DNA from: Sediminibacterium sp. Gen4
Lineage (GTDB): Bacteria; Bacteroidota; Bacteroidia; Chitinophagales; Chitinophagaceae
Length of the DNA stretch: 64,000 nt
Assembly: GCA_013391385.1 (NCBI GenBank)
Contig: JACBFI010000012.1
Location: forward strand, 21,557-85,556
Direction: 5' to 3'
The notes under the pieces are model-generated. The model ran no database searches. It was not told the origin of the DNA and saw nothing but the letters and a program-made list of their open reading frames with translations. The first letter of the stretch is position 1; the number at the start of each line of letters is the position of its first letter. Below are positions 8,717 through 16,120 of the stretch, in pieces. A program made the position numbers and the translations under genes.

Positions 8717-9759
8717 GTTTTCCTATGTTGAATATAATTCCTCCACTTTTCAATGACTTTCTGCATATCATCCGGTAGTGGGGCTTCAAAATGCATGGGT
8801 TGTTTGGTTACGGGATGAATAAATCCAAGCGTCTGCGCGTGCAATGCACAGCGTGGACAAATATCAAAGCAGTTGTCTACGAATTGCTTGTATTTGGTGT
8901 AGATGGTACCCTTTAAAATTTTATCGCCTCCATATTCCCAATCATTAAAGAGTGTATGTCCGATATGCTTCATATGCACACGAATTTGATGTGTGCGTCC
9001 GGTTTCTAAAACACATTCTACTAATGACACATAATTGAATCGCTCGAGTACTTTGTAATGTGTGATGGCATGTTTCCCGATTTCTCCTTCGGGATAGGCA
9101 TCAAACATTTTACGATGCTGACGATGACGGGCAATATGCGCTTCAATCGTTCCACTGTCTTCTTGTACATCACCCCATACCAATGCGACATATTTTCTAT
9201 TCACGGTATGATTGAAAAATTGTTTGGCTAAATGAGCAGCCGCATCACCGGTTTTTGCCAATACGATTAATCCGGTAGTATTCTTATCAATTCGATGTAC
9301 CAATCCAAAACGAGGGAGTGATTCTTCGTCTAGATTCGGATTCTGTTGCAGGAAATGATAGGCGACACCATTTAACATCGTACCGGTAAAATTGCCGATG
9401 CCGGGGTGTACTACCATATTTGCCGGTTTGTTGAGTACCATCACTGCATCATCCTCATACACAATATTCAAGGGAATATTTTCCGGTTTCAGTTCGGTAT
9501 GTTCAGGATTAATGAGACTCATCAACACAATCTCATCACCCGGCTTGATCTTATAATTGCTTTTAACAACCTGTCCATTAACGGTCAAAAAACCGGCATC
9601 AATACCTTTTTGAACCTTGTTACGGGTAGCTCCTTCAATACGTCCTTGTACCCATTTGTCAATGCGTAAAGGTTCCTGACCTTTATCTACTTTAAAAGTC
9701 TTTCGTTCATAAAGTTCCTCAGTGCCTTCTTCAGGCTGGAGATCCAAATCTTCCTGCAT
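8707..9759 (-). CDS. RluA/RluD-family pseudouridine synthase
   Basis: The enzyme isomerises specific uridines in RNA, by analogy large-subunit rRNA. An N-terminal S4 RNA-binding domain (about residues 32-90: RIDKWVQGRIEGATRNKVQKGIDAG, VNGQVVKSNYKIKPGDEI) precedes the catalytic domain, whose motif LVHRIDKNTTGLIVLAKT holds the catalytic Asp. TGRTHQIRVHMKHIGHTL is the second conserved block. The ATG at 9757-9759 gives 350 residues. A longer frame to 9819 would put a perfect TATTTTTG box (9764-9771) inside the gene. The start codon is only 4 bp from that box, so the transcript may be leaderless. RluD is the closest named relative, but RluC or RluA specificity cannot be excluded. Confidence 0.92.
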   Translation of the reverse strand: MQEDLDLQPEEGTEELYERKTFKVDKGQEPLRIDKWVQGRIEGATRNKVQKGIDAGFLTVNGQVVKSNYKIKPGDEIVLMSLINPEHTELKPENIPLNIVYEDDAVMVLNKPANMVVHPGIGNFTGTMLNGVAYHFLQQNPNLDEESLPRFGLVHRIDKNTTGLIVLAKTGDAAAHLAKQFFNHTVNRKYVALVWGDVQEDSGTIEAHIARHRQHRKMFDAYPEGEIGKHAITHYKVLERFNYVSLVECVLETGRTHQIRVHMKHIGHTLFNDWEYGGDKILKGTIYTKYKQFVDNCFDICPRCALHAQTLGFIHPVTKQPMHFEAPLPDDMQKVIEKWRNYIQHRKTEE

Positions 9760-9763
9760 CCTG

Positions 9764-9771
9764 CAAAAATA
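9764..9771 (-). promoter_or_regulatory. Promoter -7 box (TATTTTTG) for the pseudouridine synthase gene
   Basis: A perfect TAnnTTTG box is separated from the ATG at 9759 by only 4 bp (CAGG). It mirrors the lipB box at 9822-9829; both genes then begin ATGCAG. Transcription would start at or very near the start codon. Confidence 0.65.
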
Positions 9772-9821
9772 GCAGAAACCATCCAAGCGCATTAAAATGA
9801 AAGGATATCCGCTTTCCATAC

Positions 9822-9829
9822 TAATTTTG
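9822..9829 (+). promoter_or_regulatory. lipB promoter -7 box (TAATTTTG)
   Basis: A perfect TAnnTTTG box lies 4 bp (CAAG) before the lipB ATG at 9834. The spacing implies a leaderless or nearly leaderless mRNA. Confidence 0.65.
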
Positions 9830-9833
9830 CAAG

Positions 9834-10673
9834 ATGCAGTCAGTACTATTCAGGGATTTGGGATTCAGGTCTTATCAATCGGTTTGGGATGAGCAGGAAG
9901 CCATGCTTAAAGAGAAGGTGGATATGAAGTCGGCTGCAAGAATGAGGGATCATGTTGGTCAGGCGACCAACACGGGTAATGGAGATCATGTTGGTCAGGC
10001 GACCAACATGGGCAACCAGAAAATGGAGACCGCCATGGTGGGGCACCTAGCCCATCATACAATTGATACAGCTATTGTTGGTCGCCTGACCAACCATACA
10101 ATCCCCCACCATCTTTTATTGGTGGAACACTCGCCGGTATACACCCTCGGTAAGAGTGGGAAAACCGAACATATTTTGATTTCAGAACAGGAAATGCAGG
10201 AGAGAGGCATTGATTATTTTCATATCAATCGCGGTGGCGACATTACTTTTCATGGTCCCGGACAAATCGTAGGTTATCCGATCTTAGACCTGGAACAATT
10301 TAAAACAGATCTTGGGTGGTATTTACGAAGTCTGGAAGAAGTGATGATCCTAACAATGGCACATTATGGCTTAAAAGGAGATAGGAGCAAAGGAGAAACA
10401 GGTGTTTGGCTAGATCCGGATATTCCCGGAAAAGAAAGAAAGATCTGTGCCATGGGTATTAAATGCAGTCGATGGATCACCATGCACGGTTTTGCGTTCA
10501 ATGTAAATACTGATCTCACCTATTTTGATCATATTGTGCCTTGTGGAATTGTAGGTAAGCAAGTGACTTCATTGGAAAAGGAATTAGGATATGCTGTTCC
10601 TTTCGAAGAAGTAAAAACATTGGTGAAAAAGAACTTTGAAAAAGTTTTTGATATTGTATTGATAGATGGCTAA
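9834..10673 (+). CDS. lipB: Octanoyltransferase LipB with an in-frame palindromic-repeat insert
   Basis: LipB moves octanoyl groups from acyl carrier protein to lipoyl domains. Family landmarks are HHLLLVEHSPVYTLGKSGK, GGDITFHGPGQIVGYPILDL, RKICAMGIKCSRWITMHGFAFNVN (catalytic Lys) and FDHIVPCGIVGKQVTSL (catalytic Cys). At 279 residues it is about 50 longer than usual. The extra residues lie between the first helix (YQSVWDEQEAMLKEKV) and the HHLLLVEH strand and read DHVGQATN twice, then MVGHLAHHTI and IVGRLTNHTI. They are encoded by four copies of a palindromic element in two orientations (9948-10105). All catalytic motifs are intact, so the protein is probably active with a surface loop. The end overlaps a convergent gene by 4 bp. 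Confidence 0.93.
   Translation: MQSVLFRDLGFRSYQSVWDEQEAMLKEKVDMKSAARMRDHVGQATNTGNGDHVGQATNMGNQKMETAMVGHLAHHTIDTAIVGRLTNHTIPHHLLLVEHSPVYTLGKSGKTEHILISEQEMQERGIDYFHINRGGDITFHGPGQIVGYPILDLEQFKTDLGWYLRSLEEVMILTMAHYGLKGDRSKGETGVWLDPDIPGKERKICAMGIKCSRWITMHGFAFNVNTDLTYFDHIVPCGIVGKQVTSLEKELGYAVPFEEVKTLVKKNFEKVFDIVLIDG
9948..10105. repeat. Cluster of GTTGGTC-NNNN-GACCAAC palindromic elements inside lipB
   Basis: Copies 1 and 2 are centred on the palindrome GTTGGTCAGGCGACCAAC at 9954-9971 and 9990-10007, a direct repeat with a 36-bp period; copy 2 has a perfect 10-bp stem (9987-9996 with 10001-10010). Copy 3 (10077-10094) is the same palindrome in opposite orientation, GTTGGTCGCCTGACCAAC. A degenerate copy 4, 39 bp before copy 3, matches it at 22 of 29 positions. 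All offsets are multiples of three, so the lipB frame is kept. Related copies occur between genes at 47313-47334 and perhaps 45881-45906. Confidence 0.85.
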
Positions 10674-11686
10674 TCTTTCTGTAGAAAGAATTTATTTTTT
10701 TCAATCAGTTCATTGTTCTTATAAAGCTCAAAATCATACCAGCCACTCTTTTTGAAATTGGCTTTATCCATGATCAATTCATGTTCTTTTAATTGATTGA
10801 TCCTGAAAAGTTCTTTTCCCTCCATATCAAAGAATACAATCCGGTATTGTTGAAAGTCTTTTTCCGGTACGGATATATTCAGGTAGCCGGATGATTTGGT
10901 ATAAATAAATTTAGAAGGCTTCCATACTTGTTTGGGTACAAAGCGATGTAATTCAGCTCTAAAAGTCGTGATCTGATAAATTGTGTCTTTTGTTGTATTG
11001 GTCACAGAATCCTTGAAACGCTTATAGAATGGTAGTTCTATCTGTATCAGTAAAGTATCTTTTACAAATACACTTACATATTCTTTCGGTTTTGGAATAA
11101 AAGGATTCCAATTGATCTCACCTGGTCTGATTACAGATAAGGAGTCTTGTGTGAACTTAATCAGCGAGTCACGGAAGTTTCGATAGGCAGTGGTTGATAA
11201 TTGAAACGCAGGTTGCCCTCTTTTATAAATTTGAATGTACTTTTCTGTAGGGGTAGTCGTCAGACTATCTTTTTTAATATCCGTTTTAGACATGTCAATA
11301 CGGGCATCGATATTATCAGTAGCGATTTCTGCACCAACAGTGTTGGATTCTTCCCCGGGTGATTTGATATCAGTAAAAAAATAATTACCCCCTTTCAATA
11401 CATAAAAAATGCGGTAATAAATACGTGGGGCTAAAGGAAGCTTTTGATCAATGTATCCATTGGAGGGAAGTTCAGGCGATTGCGCAGAAAAAACAGTACG
11501 AAAGTTAATGCCATCAGTAGAACGTTGTACTGCCAATTGATTACAAGATGGATATGGATTGATCCAACTGATACTCACTTTACCCTTACCAATCTCTTTT
11601 ACAGTAAAGCCGGGTAATGCTCTTTGTGATAAAGCTTGGTGGGTCATCAATATCCATACAAGGATCAGTAAAATTCTTCCATTCAT
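10670..11686 (-). CDS. Secreted protein with N-terminal Fn3-like domain, function unknown
   Basis: The 338-residue product has a signal peptide (RILLILVWILMTHQALSQ) followed by an Fn3-like domain at about residues 25-115 (FTVKEIGKGKVSISWINPYPSCNQLAVQRSTDGINFRTV and YIDQKLPLAPRIYYRIFYV). The middle is rich in Thr, Lys and Asp. The C-terminal 80 residues (PSKFIYTKSSGYLNISVPEKDFQQYRIVFFDMEGKELFRI) resemble a short beta domain but do not clearly match a type IX sorting domain. I do not recognise a function. It converges on lipB with a 4-bp overlap of stop codons, leaving no room for a terminator. It is probably exported to the periplasm or cell surface. Confidence 0.78.
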   Translation of the reverse strand: MNGRILLILVWILMTHQALSQRALPGFTVKEIGKGKVSISWINPYPSCNQLAVQRSTDGINFRTVFSAQSPELPSNGYIDQKLPLAPRIYYRIFYVLKGGNYFFTDIKSPGEESNTVGAEIATDNIDARIDMSKTDIKKDSLTTTPTEKYIQIYKRGQPAFQLSTTAYRNFRDSLIKFTQDSLSVIRPGEINWNPFIPKPKEYVSVFVKDTLLIQIELPFYKRFKDSVTNTTKDTIYQITTFRAELHRFVPKQVWKPSKFIYTKSSGYLNISVPEKDFQQYRIVFFDMEGKELFRINQLKEHELIMDKANFKKSGWYDFELYKNNELIEKNKFFLQKD

Positions 11687-11714
11687 GATAGCAAATATAA
11701 AGGCAGTAGGCTAA

Positions 11715-12608
11715 TTAAAAAGGAAGGATATGTGGGGGTAAGGATCTGTTACCCTGTAAGCCACCACTATGGATCAGCAATAATCGGCTGCCTGATGTAA
11801 AAAATTCCTTTTGTATCAAATCATGAACCGCATAGAGCATTTTAGCAGTGTAGACAAAATCAGTAGGTATTTTTTCAGCCAACCAGAACTGCTGCATAAA
11901 ACTTAAAAGTTCAGGCGGGTGTTTTGCATACCCTCCCCAATCATAACCATGTAAACATTGGAAATCAGAGTTCTTTTTTGGAGACAGCATGATGATTTGT
12001 TCTATTTCTTTCGTAATGCTGAAATGATTTTTAAGTACACTGATGCCTATGATTTCCTGTGAGGGGTTTGCGCTCATCCGAAGTCCGGCCATCATTGTAC
12101 CTGTACCTACGGCACAAATAATATGTGTATAGTTGCTTGTATCCTGTATGTTTAAAATATCAGCCGCACCTTTTGCTCCTAATAAACCATAACCGCCTTC
12201 AGGAATCCAATACCATCCCGACTGATGATAAGTATCCTGTATTTGTTGCTTATCGCGATAATCAGTCCTGTTGACGAATTGCAGTTCCATGCCATAGCTT
12301 ACTGCTTCTTTAAGTGTTGGGGATAACGCTGTATCACCATCACCACGAATAAAACCGATTGTAGGAATGCCGGCTTCTTTTCCAGCCAAAGCCAGGGCAA
12401 CGATATGGTTAGAATAAGCACCACCAAAACTTGCCAGTTTGTTGGCGTTGGTTGTCAATGCTTCGTCGAGATAATATTTAAGCTTAAACCATTTGTTACC
12501 ACTGATCACAGGATGTATCAGATCCAATCTCAGTATATCAGTATGAACATCTTGATTGGAAAGCGTTTTGACTGATTGAATATGAATATTTTGAATATTT
12601 ATCAACAT
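11715..12608 (-). CDS. PLP-dependent D-cysteine desulfhydrase / ACC deaminase family protein
   Basis: The fold-type II PLP enzyme family is shown by DLIHPVISGNKWFKLKYYLDEAL, whose Lys in GNKWFKL is the expected Schiff-base residue, SFGGAYSNHIVALALAGKEAGIPTIGFIRG, and the phosphate loop-like CAVGTGTMMAGL. Members deaminate 1-aminocyclopropane-1-carboxylate or break down D-cysteine; the sequence does not settle which, and in this phylum D-cysteine desulfhydrase is the safer guess. I used the ATG at 12606-12608 (MLINIQNIHIQSV), giving 297 residues; the open frame reaches a TTG at 12653 but the extra 15 residues lack family similarity. It is divergent from the nucleotidyltransferase gene. Confidence 0.85.
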   Translation of the reverse strand: MLINIQNIHIQSVKTLSNQDVHTDILRLDLIHPVISGNKWFKLKYYLDEALTTNANKLASFGGAYSNHIVALALAGKEAGIPTIGFIRGDGDTALSPTLKEAVSYGMELQFVNRTDYRDKQQIQDTYHQSGWYWIPEGGYGLLGAKGAADILNIQDTSNYTHIICAVGTGTMMAGLRMSANPSQEIIGISVLKNHFSITKEIEQIIMLSPKKNSDFQCLHGYDWGGYAKHPPELLSFMQQFWLAEKIPTDFVYTAKMLYAVHDLIQKEFFTSGSRLLLIHSGGLQGNRSLPPHILPF

Positions 12609-12662
12609 CTGTTCTTTTGGTACTGCTGAAAGTTTTAGTTTCGTTGCTCTCAAAAGGATATT

Positions 12663-13565
12663 ATGAAACCTACATTAGTCATTTTAGCCGCAGGGATGGC
12701 CAGCCGATATGGAAGTATGAAACAGATCCAGTCTTTTGGTCCCGATGGCGAAACTATCATGGATTATTCAATTTACGACGCTATCCGTGCAGGATTTGGA
12801 AAAGTTGTTTTTATTATACGGGAAGAATTTGCCGAACAGTTCAAAGCGATTTTCGAACCTAAACTAAACGGGAAAATTGCAACTGATTATGTATACCAGC
12901 ATTTATCCGCTTTTACCAATGGCTATGCAGTTCCCACAGATCGCACCAAGCCATGGGGTACAGGGCATGCGGTATTATGTTGTAAGGGGAAGGTGAATGA
13001 ACCATTTGCAGTGATCAATGCAGATGATTTTTATGGGAAAGATGCATTTGCAAAAGCCTATGCTTTTTTAACAACGCAATGTAACGAACAGACTTACTGC
13101 ATCATTGGCTATCAGTTACGCAATACTTTAAGCGATAATGGAACCGTGAGTAGGGGCGTTTGTGATGTAGATGCTTCGGGTAATTTAACGGATATTAATG
13201 AACGTACTAAGATTTTCGCAAGACCCGAGGGTGATATTGTGTATGAAGAAAATGATCAACTAACCGTATTGCCGGAGCATAGCTTGGTTAGTATGAACTA
13301 TCTCTGTTTTGCACCCGGATTTATTGGTCTGGCAGAAAGCTTATTCAATGATTTTCTGGAAAAACAGGGACAAGAATTGAAATCAGAATTTTATATCCCA
13401 ACGGTAACCAAACATTTTGTTCAATCCGGTAAAGGAGTAGTAAAAGTGATTCCAACCTCTTCTCAATGGTTTGGGGTTACTTATAAGGAAGATGCTCCGG
13501 GGGTACAAGCTAGCATCAATGCCTTGGTGGCTGCGGGAGAATATCCAAGTAGTCTTTGGAAATAA
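12663..13565 (+). CDS. NTP-transferase domain nucleotidyltransferase
   Basis: The 300-residue protein opens with VILAAGMASRYGSMKQIQSFGPDGETIMDYSIYDA, a variant of the nucleotidyltransferase signature (LAAGxGxRxxxxK), and has FAVINADDFYGKDAF, where the Asp residues bind the catalytic metal. Such enzymes join a sugar phosphate to a nucleotide. Later landmarks are EHSLVSMNYLCFAPGF and FGVTYKEDAPGVQASINALVAAGEYP. The exact sugar is not identifiable, and no sugar pathway genes are adjacent. The gene stands alone in its orientation and is followed by a bidirectional terminator at 13631-13664. Confidence 0.85.
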   Translation: MKPTLVILAAGMASRYGSMKQIQSFGPDGETIMDYSIYDAIRAGFGKVVFIIREEFAEQFKAIFEPKLNGKIATDYVYQHLSAFTNGYAVPTDRTKPWGTGHAVLCCKGKVNEPFAVINADDFYGKDAFAKAYAFLTTQCNEQTYCIIGYQLRNTLSDNGTVSRGVCDVDASGNLTDINERTKIFARPEGDIVYEENDQLTVLPEHSLVSMNYLCFAPGFIGLAESLFNDFLEKQGQELKSEFYIPTVTKHFVQSGKGVVKVIPTSSQWFGVTYKEDAPGVQASINALVAAGEYPSSLWK

Positions 13566-13630
13566 TGGTGGATGGCAGATGTCTGATTTCGGATGTCTGA
13601 TTTATGATTTGAAATTATTGTAAAAAAATA

Positions 13631-13664
13631 AAGCGGCGAACACAATAAAAATGTTCGCGGCTTT
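13631..13664. terminator. Bidirectional hairpin terminator
   Basis: Arms AAGCGGCGAACA and TGTTCGCGGCTT pair with one mismatch around a 9-bp loop. On the minus strand the stem is followed by TTTATTTTTTT, a good rho-independent tail for the protease operon; on the plus strand it follows the nucleotidyltransferase gene. Confidence 0.7.
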
Positions 13665-13671
13665 GTTGTAT

Positions 13672-13733
13672 TCAGAAATCAGAAATCAGAAATCAGAAAT
13701 CAGAAATCAGAAATCAGAAATCAGAAATCAAAC
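13672..13733. repeat. Heptad-period array, word TCAGAAA
   Basis: Eight near-identical TCAGAAA words run in tandem and then decay into TCAAACA. The related words TCTGATT, TCGGATG and TCTGATT occur in reverse sense at about 13585-13612, so the two blocks can pair around the terminator. It ends just before the protease stop codon. Confidence 0.85.
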
Positions 13734-13738
13734 ATCAA

Positions 13739-14842
13739 CTACTTCGCAAAAGCCTTCACATAAAACACACATTCTTCCACTTCAGCAATCTGCTGTTTGC
13801 GTTGTGTGCCTTTTAAGGTTGATTTAGAAGGCAGTTTGATTTTTTCTGCTGTATCTGTTTTGCGAAATGCATCTACCAATCTGAAAATATTTCTTGATTT
13901 CACAGCAAATACAACACCTTCTGCTGAAGACTGTCGGGTGCTTAGTACGCCAATGATTTCACCATTTTTATTTAAGACAGGTGCCCCTGAGTTGCCCGGA
14001 TTGGCACTCATTTGTAATTGATAAGAAAGTGAGTCGCCATCAAAACCGCTACGTGCACTTAGATACCCCATTCCGTATACAATTTCATTGCGAGGATATC
14101 CAAGGGTATAGATTTCTTCACCTAGGTCTGAAGCAGTTTTTCGGATACCATAGGGTAGACTCTTGCGCTGAATAAACTCTTTATCTGTTATCTTCAAAAT
14201 CGCCAGATCTTTTTCCTGGTCAATATGAACGATATCGGCATTGAATTCTTTCCCTTTATTATTGACAACAATGGCGCCTGAGCCTTTCAAAACGTGGGCA
14301 TTGGTAATGATGAATCCTTTAGGATCGATTAAAAATCCGGAGCCGCCACTTACAAAGCGAACACCCTCAGGTAATTTACTTTTTACCTCATTGATCAGAT
14401 TGCCTTGAACTTGCTGGTTCTTTTTGATGACAGCAATATCATTGCTCAGTTGTTGTAATTGATTGCCATTGACAGAAGGTGCAAAATACATCACCAATCC
14501 ACTGATGAACAGGGCTATAACGCCACCAACGCTGGCGGCGATGGCTGTTACACGTTTGTATTTGTTCCAAAGTTGGATCACTTTGCCGCGGGTACTGATG
14601 GCTCCACCTTCATTGATGTCTCCACGATCCAGCAAGTGCTGGTGAGCTTCATGTAAACCATGTTTCAGGTTACGGTGCGCTGAATACATATCCATTTGAT
14701 GGAGGAACATATTGTGTTCTACCACCATCTGGTCTATTTCAGGGGTATTTTTACGAAGCGTCTCAAAATAGGTACGCTCTTCAGCGCTCATGTCGCCGCT
14801 GAGGTATCTTTCGATGGCTTCTAATAATAAAATGTCATCCAT
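13739..14842 (-). CDS. Membrane-anchored trypsin-like serine protease with anti-sigma-like N-terminus
   Basis: The 367-residue protein has three parts. Residues 1-80 (LEAIERYLSGDMSAEERTYFETLRKNTPEIDQMV) resemble the cytoplasmic part of Bacteroidota anti-sigma factors. One membrane span follows at about 100-122 (IAASVGGVIALFISGLVMYF). The periplasmic part is an S1C/HtrA-like protease with His in GFIITNAHVLKG, Asp in HIDQEKDLAILKI and Ser in MSANPGNSGAPVLNKNGEIIG. No PDZ domain follows. The gene starts 5 bp after the stop of an ECF sigma gene, so it probably senses envelope stress and controls that factor. Known HtrA proteins are not normally anti-sigma factors; this role is inferred from the fusion and the operon. 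Confidence 0.87.
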   Translation of the reverse strand: MDDILLLEAIERYLSGDMSAEERTYFETLRKNTPEIDQMVVEHNMFLHQMDMYSAHRNLKHGLHEAHQHLLDRGDINEGGAISTRGKVIQLWNKYKRVTAIAASVGGVIALFISGLVMYFAPSVNGNQLQQLSNDIAVIKKNQQVQGNLINEVKSKLPEGVRFVSGGSGFLIDPKGFIITNAHVLKGSGAIVVNNKGKEFNADIVHIDQEKDLAILKITDKEFIQRKSLPYGIRKTASDLGEEIYTLGYPRNEIVYGMGYLSARSGFDGDSLSYQLQMSANPGNSGAPVLNKNGEIIGVLSTRQSSAEGVVFAVKSRNIFRLVDAFRKTDTAEKIKLPSKSTLKGTQRKQQIAEVEECVFYVKAFAK

Positions 14843-14847
14843 GGTAC

Positions 14848-15414
14848 TTACTCTCCGATATTATATTGCGTAAAGAACAATTTCTTTAAGCGCATTAAAC
14901 ATTTATACTTCTGGTTTTTGGCATTATCGGCATTGGTATAACCAAATTCACGTGCCAATTCCTGCATTCCCATTTTTTTCAGGTAATACCCTTCCAATAA
15001 ACTCTTACAAGGCTCACCCAAACTATTCATTGCCCGGTCCATGATGGCGAAAGCAGCGTTTCGTTTTTCATGATTTTCGAGATCTTCCTCCACCGGGATA
15101 GTCTCTTCCAGGCTATCCACTTGATTCGAATATCTTCCCAGTTGTTGTAATCGTTTAAGCCATAAACGCCTGCATATGGAATATACATAGGTTTTAATTT
15201 GACAGGTTAAGACAAATGATTCGCTTTGTGCTTTTTCATACAGCGCAATCATAGCTTCCTGAAAAATATCCCTGGCGTCGTCATAAGAACCATTGTTGTT
15301 CAATATGAAAGCCTGAATGGTATTGAAATTATCCCTATAGATGGTTTCAATTGCCTTGGAATCGTTATTGGCCAGTCCTTTCAGTAATGCTTGCTCGTTG
15401 GTATCGGCTTTCAC
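14848..15414 (-). CDS. ECF-type RNA polymerase sigma factor
   Basis: The 188-residue protein has region 2 (AIETIYRDNFNTIQAFILNNNGSYDDARDIFQEAMIALYEKAQ) and a divergent region 4 (PCKSLLEGYYLKKMGMQELAREFGYTNADNAKNQKYKCLMRLKKLF). It belongs to the Bacteroidota ECF type. The GTG at 15412-15414 (MKADTNEQALLKGL) is preferred; the longer frame begins at TTG 15456, which overlaps a promoter-like TATTTTGG sequence and adds a basic stretch unlike the family. The protease/anti-sigma gene follows after 5 bp, giving a two-gene regulatory operon. It may also control the small lipoprotein gene that diverges from it, but no direct sign of this is visible. Confidence 0.85.
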   Translation of the reverse strand: MKADTNEQALLKGLANNDSKAIETIYRDNFNTIQAFILNNNGSYDDARDIFQEAMIALYEKAQSESFVLTCQIKTYVYSICRRLWLKRLQQLGRYSNQVDSLEETIPVEEDLENHEKRNAAFAIMDRAMNSLGEPCKSLLEGYYLKKMGMQELAREFGYTNADNAKNQKYKCLMRLKKLFFTQYNIGE

Positions 15415-15554
15415 TATTGTTCTTTTAATACGGTGTAGAGGATAAAAGTAACCCAAAATAAACCTAAAATATTTTTTGAAAAAAACGAGTTACCCAGGGT
15501 TACCTTTTATCATAACCGGGTATTAACCTTAAAATCACTCAAAAAAAACACACA

Positions 15555-15743
15555 ATGAAAAAATTATTATTCGTTCTGGCACTGGGCGTATTCGCTGCTT
15601 GCGGTAACGCTGAAAACAAAGAAGCTGCAACTGATTCAACTGCTGTTGCTCCTGTATCTACTGATAGCGCTGCTACCGCTACTCCTGATAGCGCTGCTGC
15701 TACTACTGCAGATAGCTCTGCTGCTGCTCCAGCTGCTCATTAA
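15555..15743 (+). CDS. Small Ala/Ser/Thr-rich lipoprotein
   Basis: The 62-residue product is a lipoprotein signal (MKKLLFVLALGVFAACG, lipobox VFAAC, Cys16) followed by a low-complexity tail built from Asp-Ser-Ala/Thr words, with no folded domain expected. Such short lipoproteins are common in Chitinophagaceae and their role is unknown. It is divergent from the ECF sigma/protease operon with a gap of about 140 bp. It is followed by a structured 3' region ending in a strong rho-independent terminator at 15841-15872. Confidence 0.8.
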   Translation: MKKLLFVLALGVFAACGNAENKEAATDSTAVAPVSTDSAATATPDSAAATTADSSAAAPAAH

Positions 15744-16107
15744 TTTGAACGCAGAACCCGTGATGAAGATCATGAAGCGCCCGCTTGCCGGCCGATAGGG
15801 TTCTCTAAAGAGTTTTTCATATGGCAAGCAATCGTTAGAGGCCGCTCCGTTTCCACGGAGGGGCTTTTTTTTCTTCGTCACGTTCCGATCGGAGATTGGA
15901 AGTTCCTCAGAACGACGGGTTCTTTTGTAGATAGGGAAGAACGAACTTTTAGGTGGTATTACCTCGAATAGCATGATTGTACATTTTATCGACGATCGTC
16001 ATCCCGAGGAGTGTTTCATCCTCTGGATAAAACATACGACGAGAGAAACTAAGGTTTGTTAGCTAAATATTTTTTTCAGGATTGATGGTTCATATGTTTT
16101 CATGTTC
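15744..16107. other. Non-coding gap with terminator and inverted dispersed repeats
   Basis: This 364-bp gap holds no convincing gene. It contains an AGAACCC/GGGTTCT long-range pair (15753-15759 with 15798-15804), the terminator at 15841-15872 and a pair of inverted motifs of the type CGTCRTYCYGAGGAR (about 15899-15919 on the minus strand and 15997-16012 on the plus strand). The second motif is followed by GAGGAGTGTTTCATCCTC, a small hairpin, enclosed by TTTTATC/GATAAAA. Confidence 0.6.
15841..15872 (+). terminator. Rho-independent terminator after the small lipoprotein gene
   Basis: GCCGCTCCGT pairs with ACGGAGGGGC around the loop TTCC with a single mismatch, followed by eight T residues. 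Confidence 0.85.
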
Positions 16108-16115
16108 TATATTTG
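16108..16115 (+). promoter_or_regulatory. Promoter -7 box (TATATTTG) of the aromatic operon
   Basis: A perfect TAnnTTTG box lies 5 bp before the ATG of the leader peptide at 16121. Transcription should start at or near that ATG, so the leader peptide would be translated from a leaderless or nearly leaderless mRNA. Confidence 0.75.
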
Positions 16116-16120
16116 ATTCA

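Noticed and set aside
9846-10046. 66-codon antisense frame in lipB with HVGRLTNMI repeats
   Set aside because: It is the palindromic element read on the other strand, which is open in both directions by its symmetry; no start context.
13672-13733. Tandem TCAGAAA repeats considered as a CRISPR-like array
   Set aside because: The unit is only 7 bp with no spacers between copies and no cas genes nearby; it belongs to the heptad-period family.
15636-15974. 112-codon open frame on the minus strand
   Set aside because: It runs antisense through the Ala/Ser-rich lipoprotein gene and across a strong terminator; the Ser-rich end simply mirrors the repeat codons.
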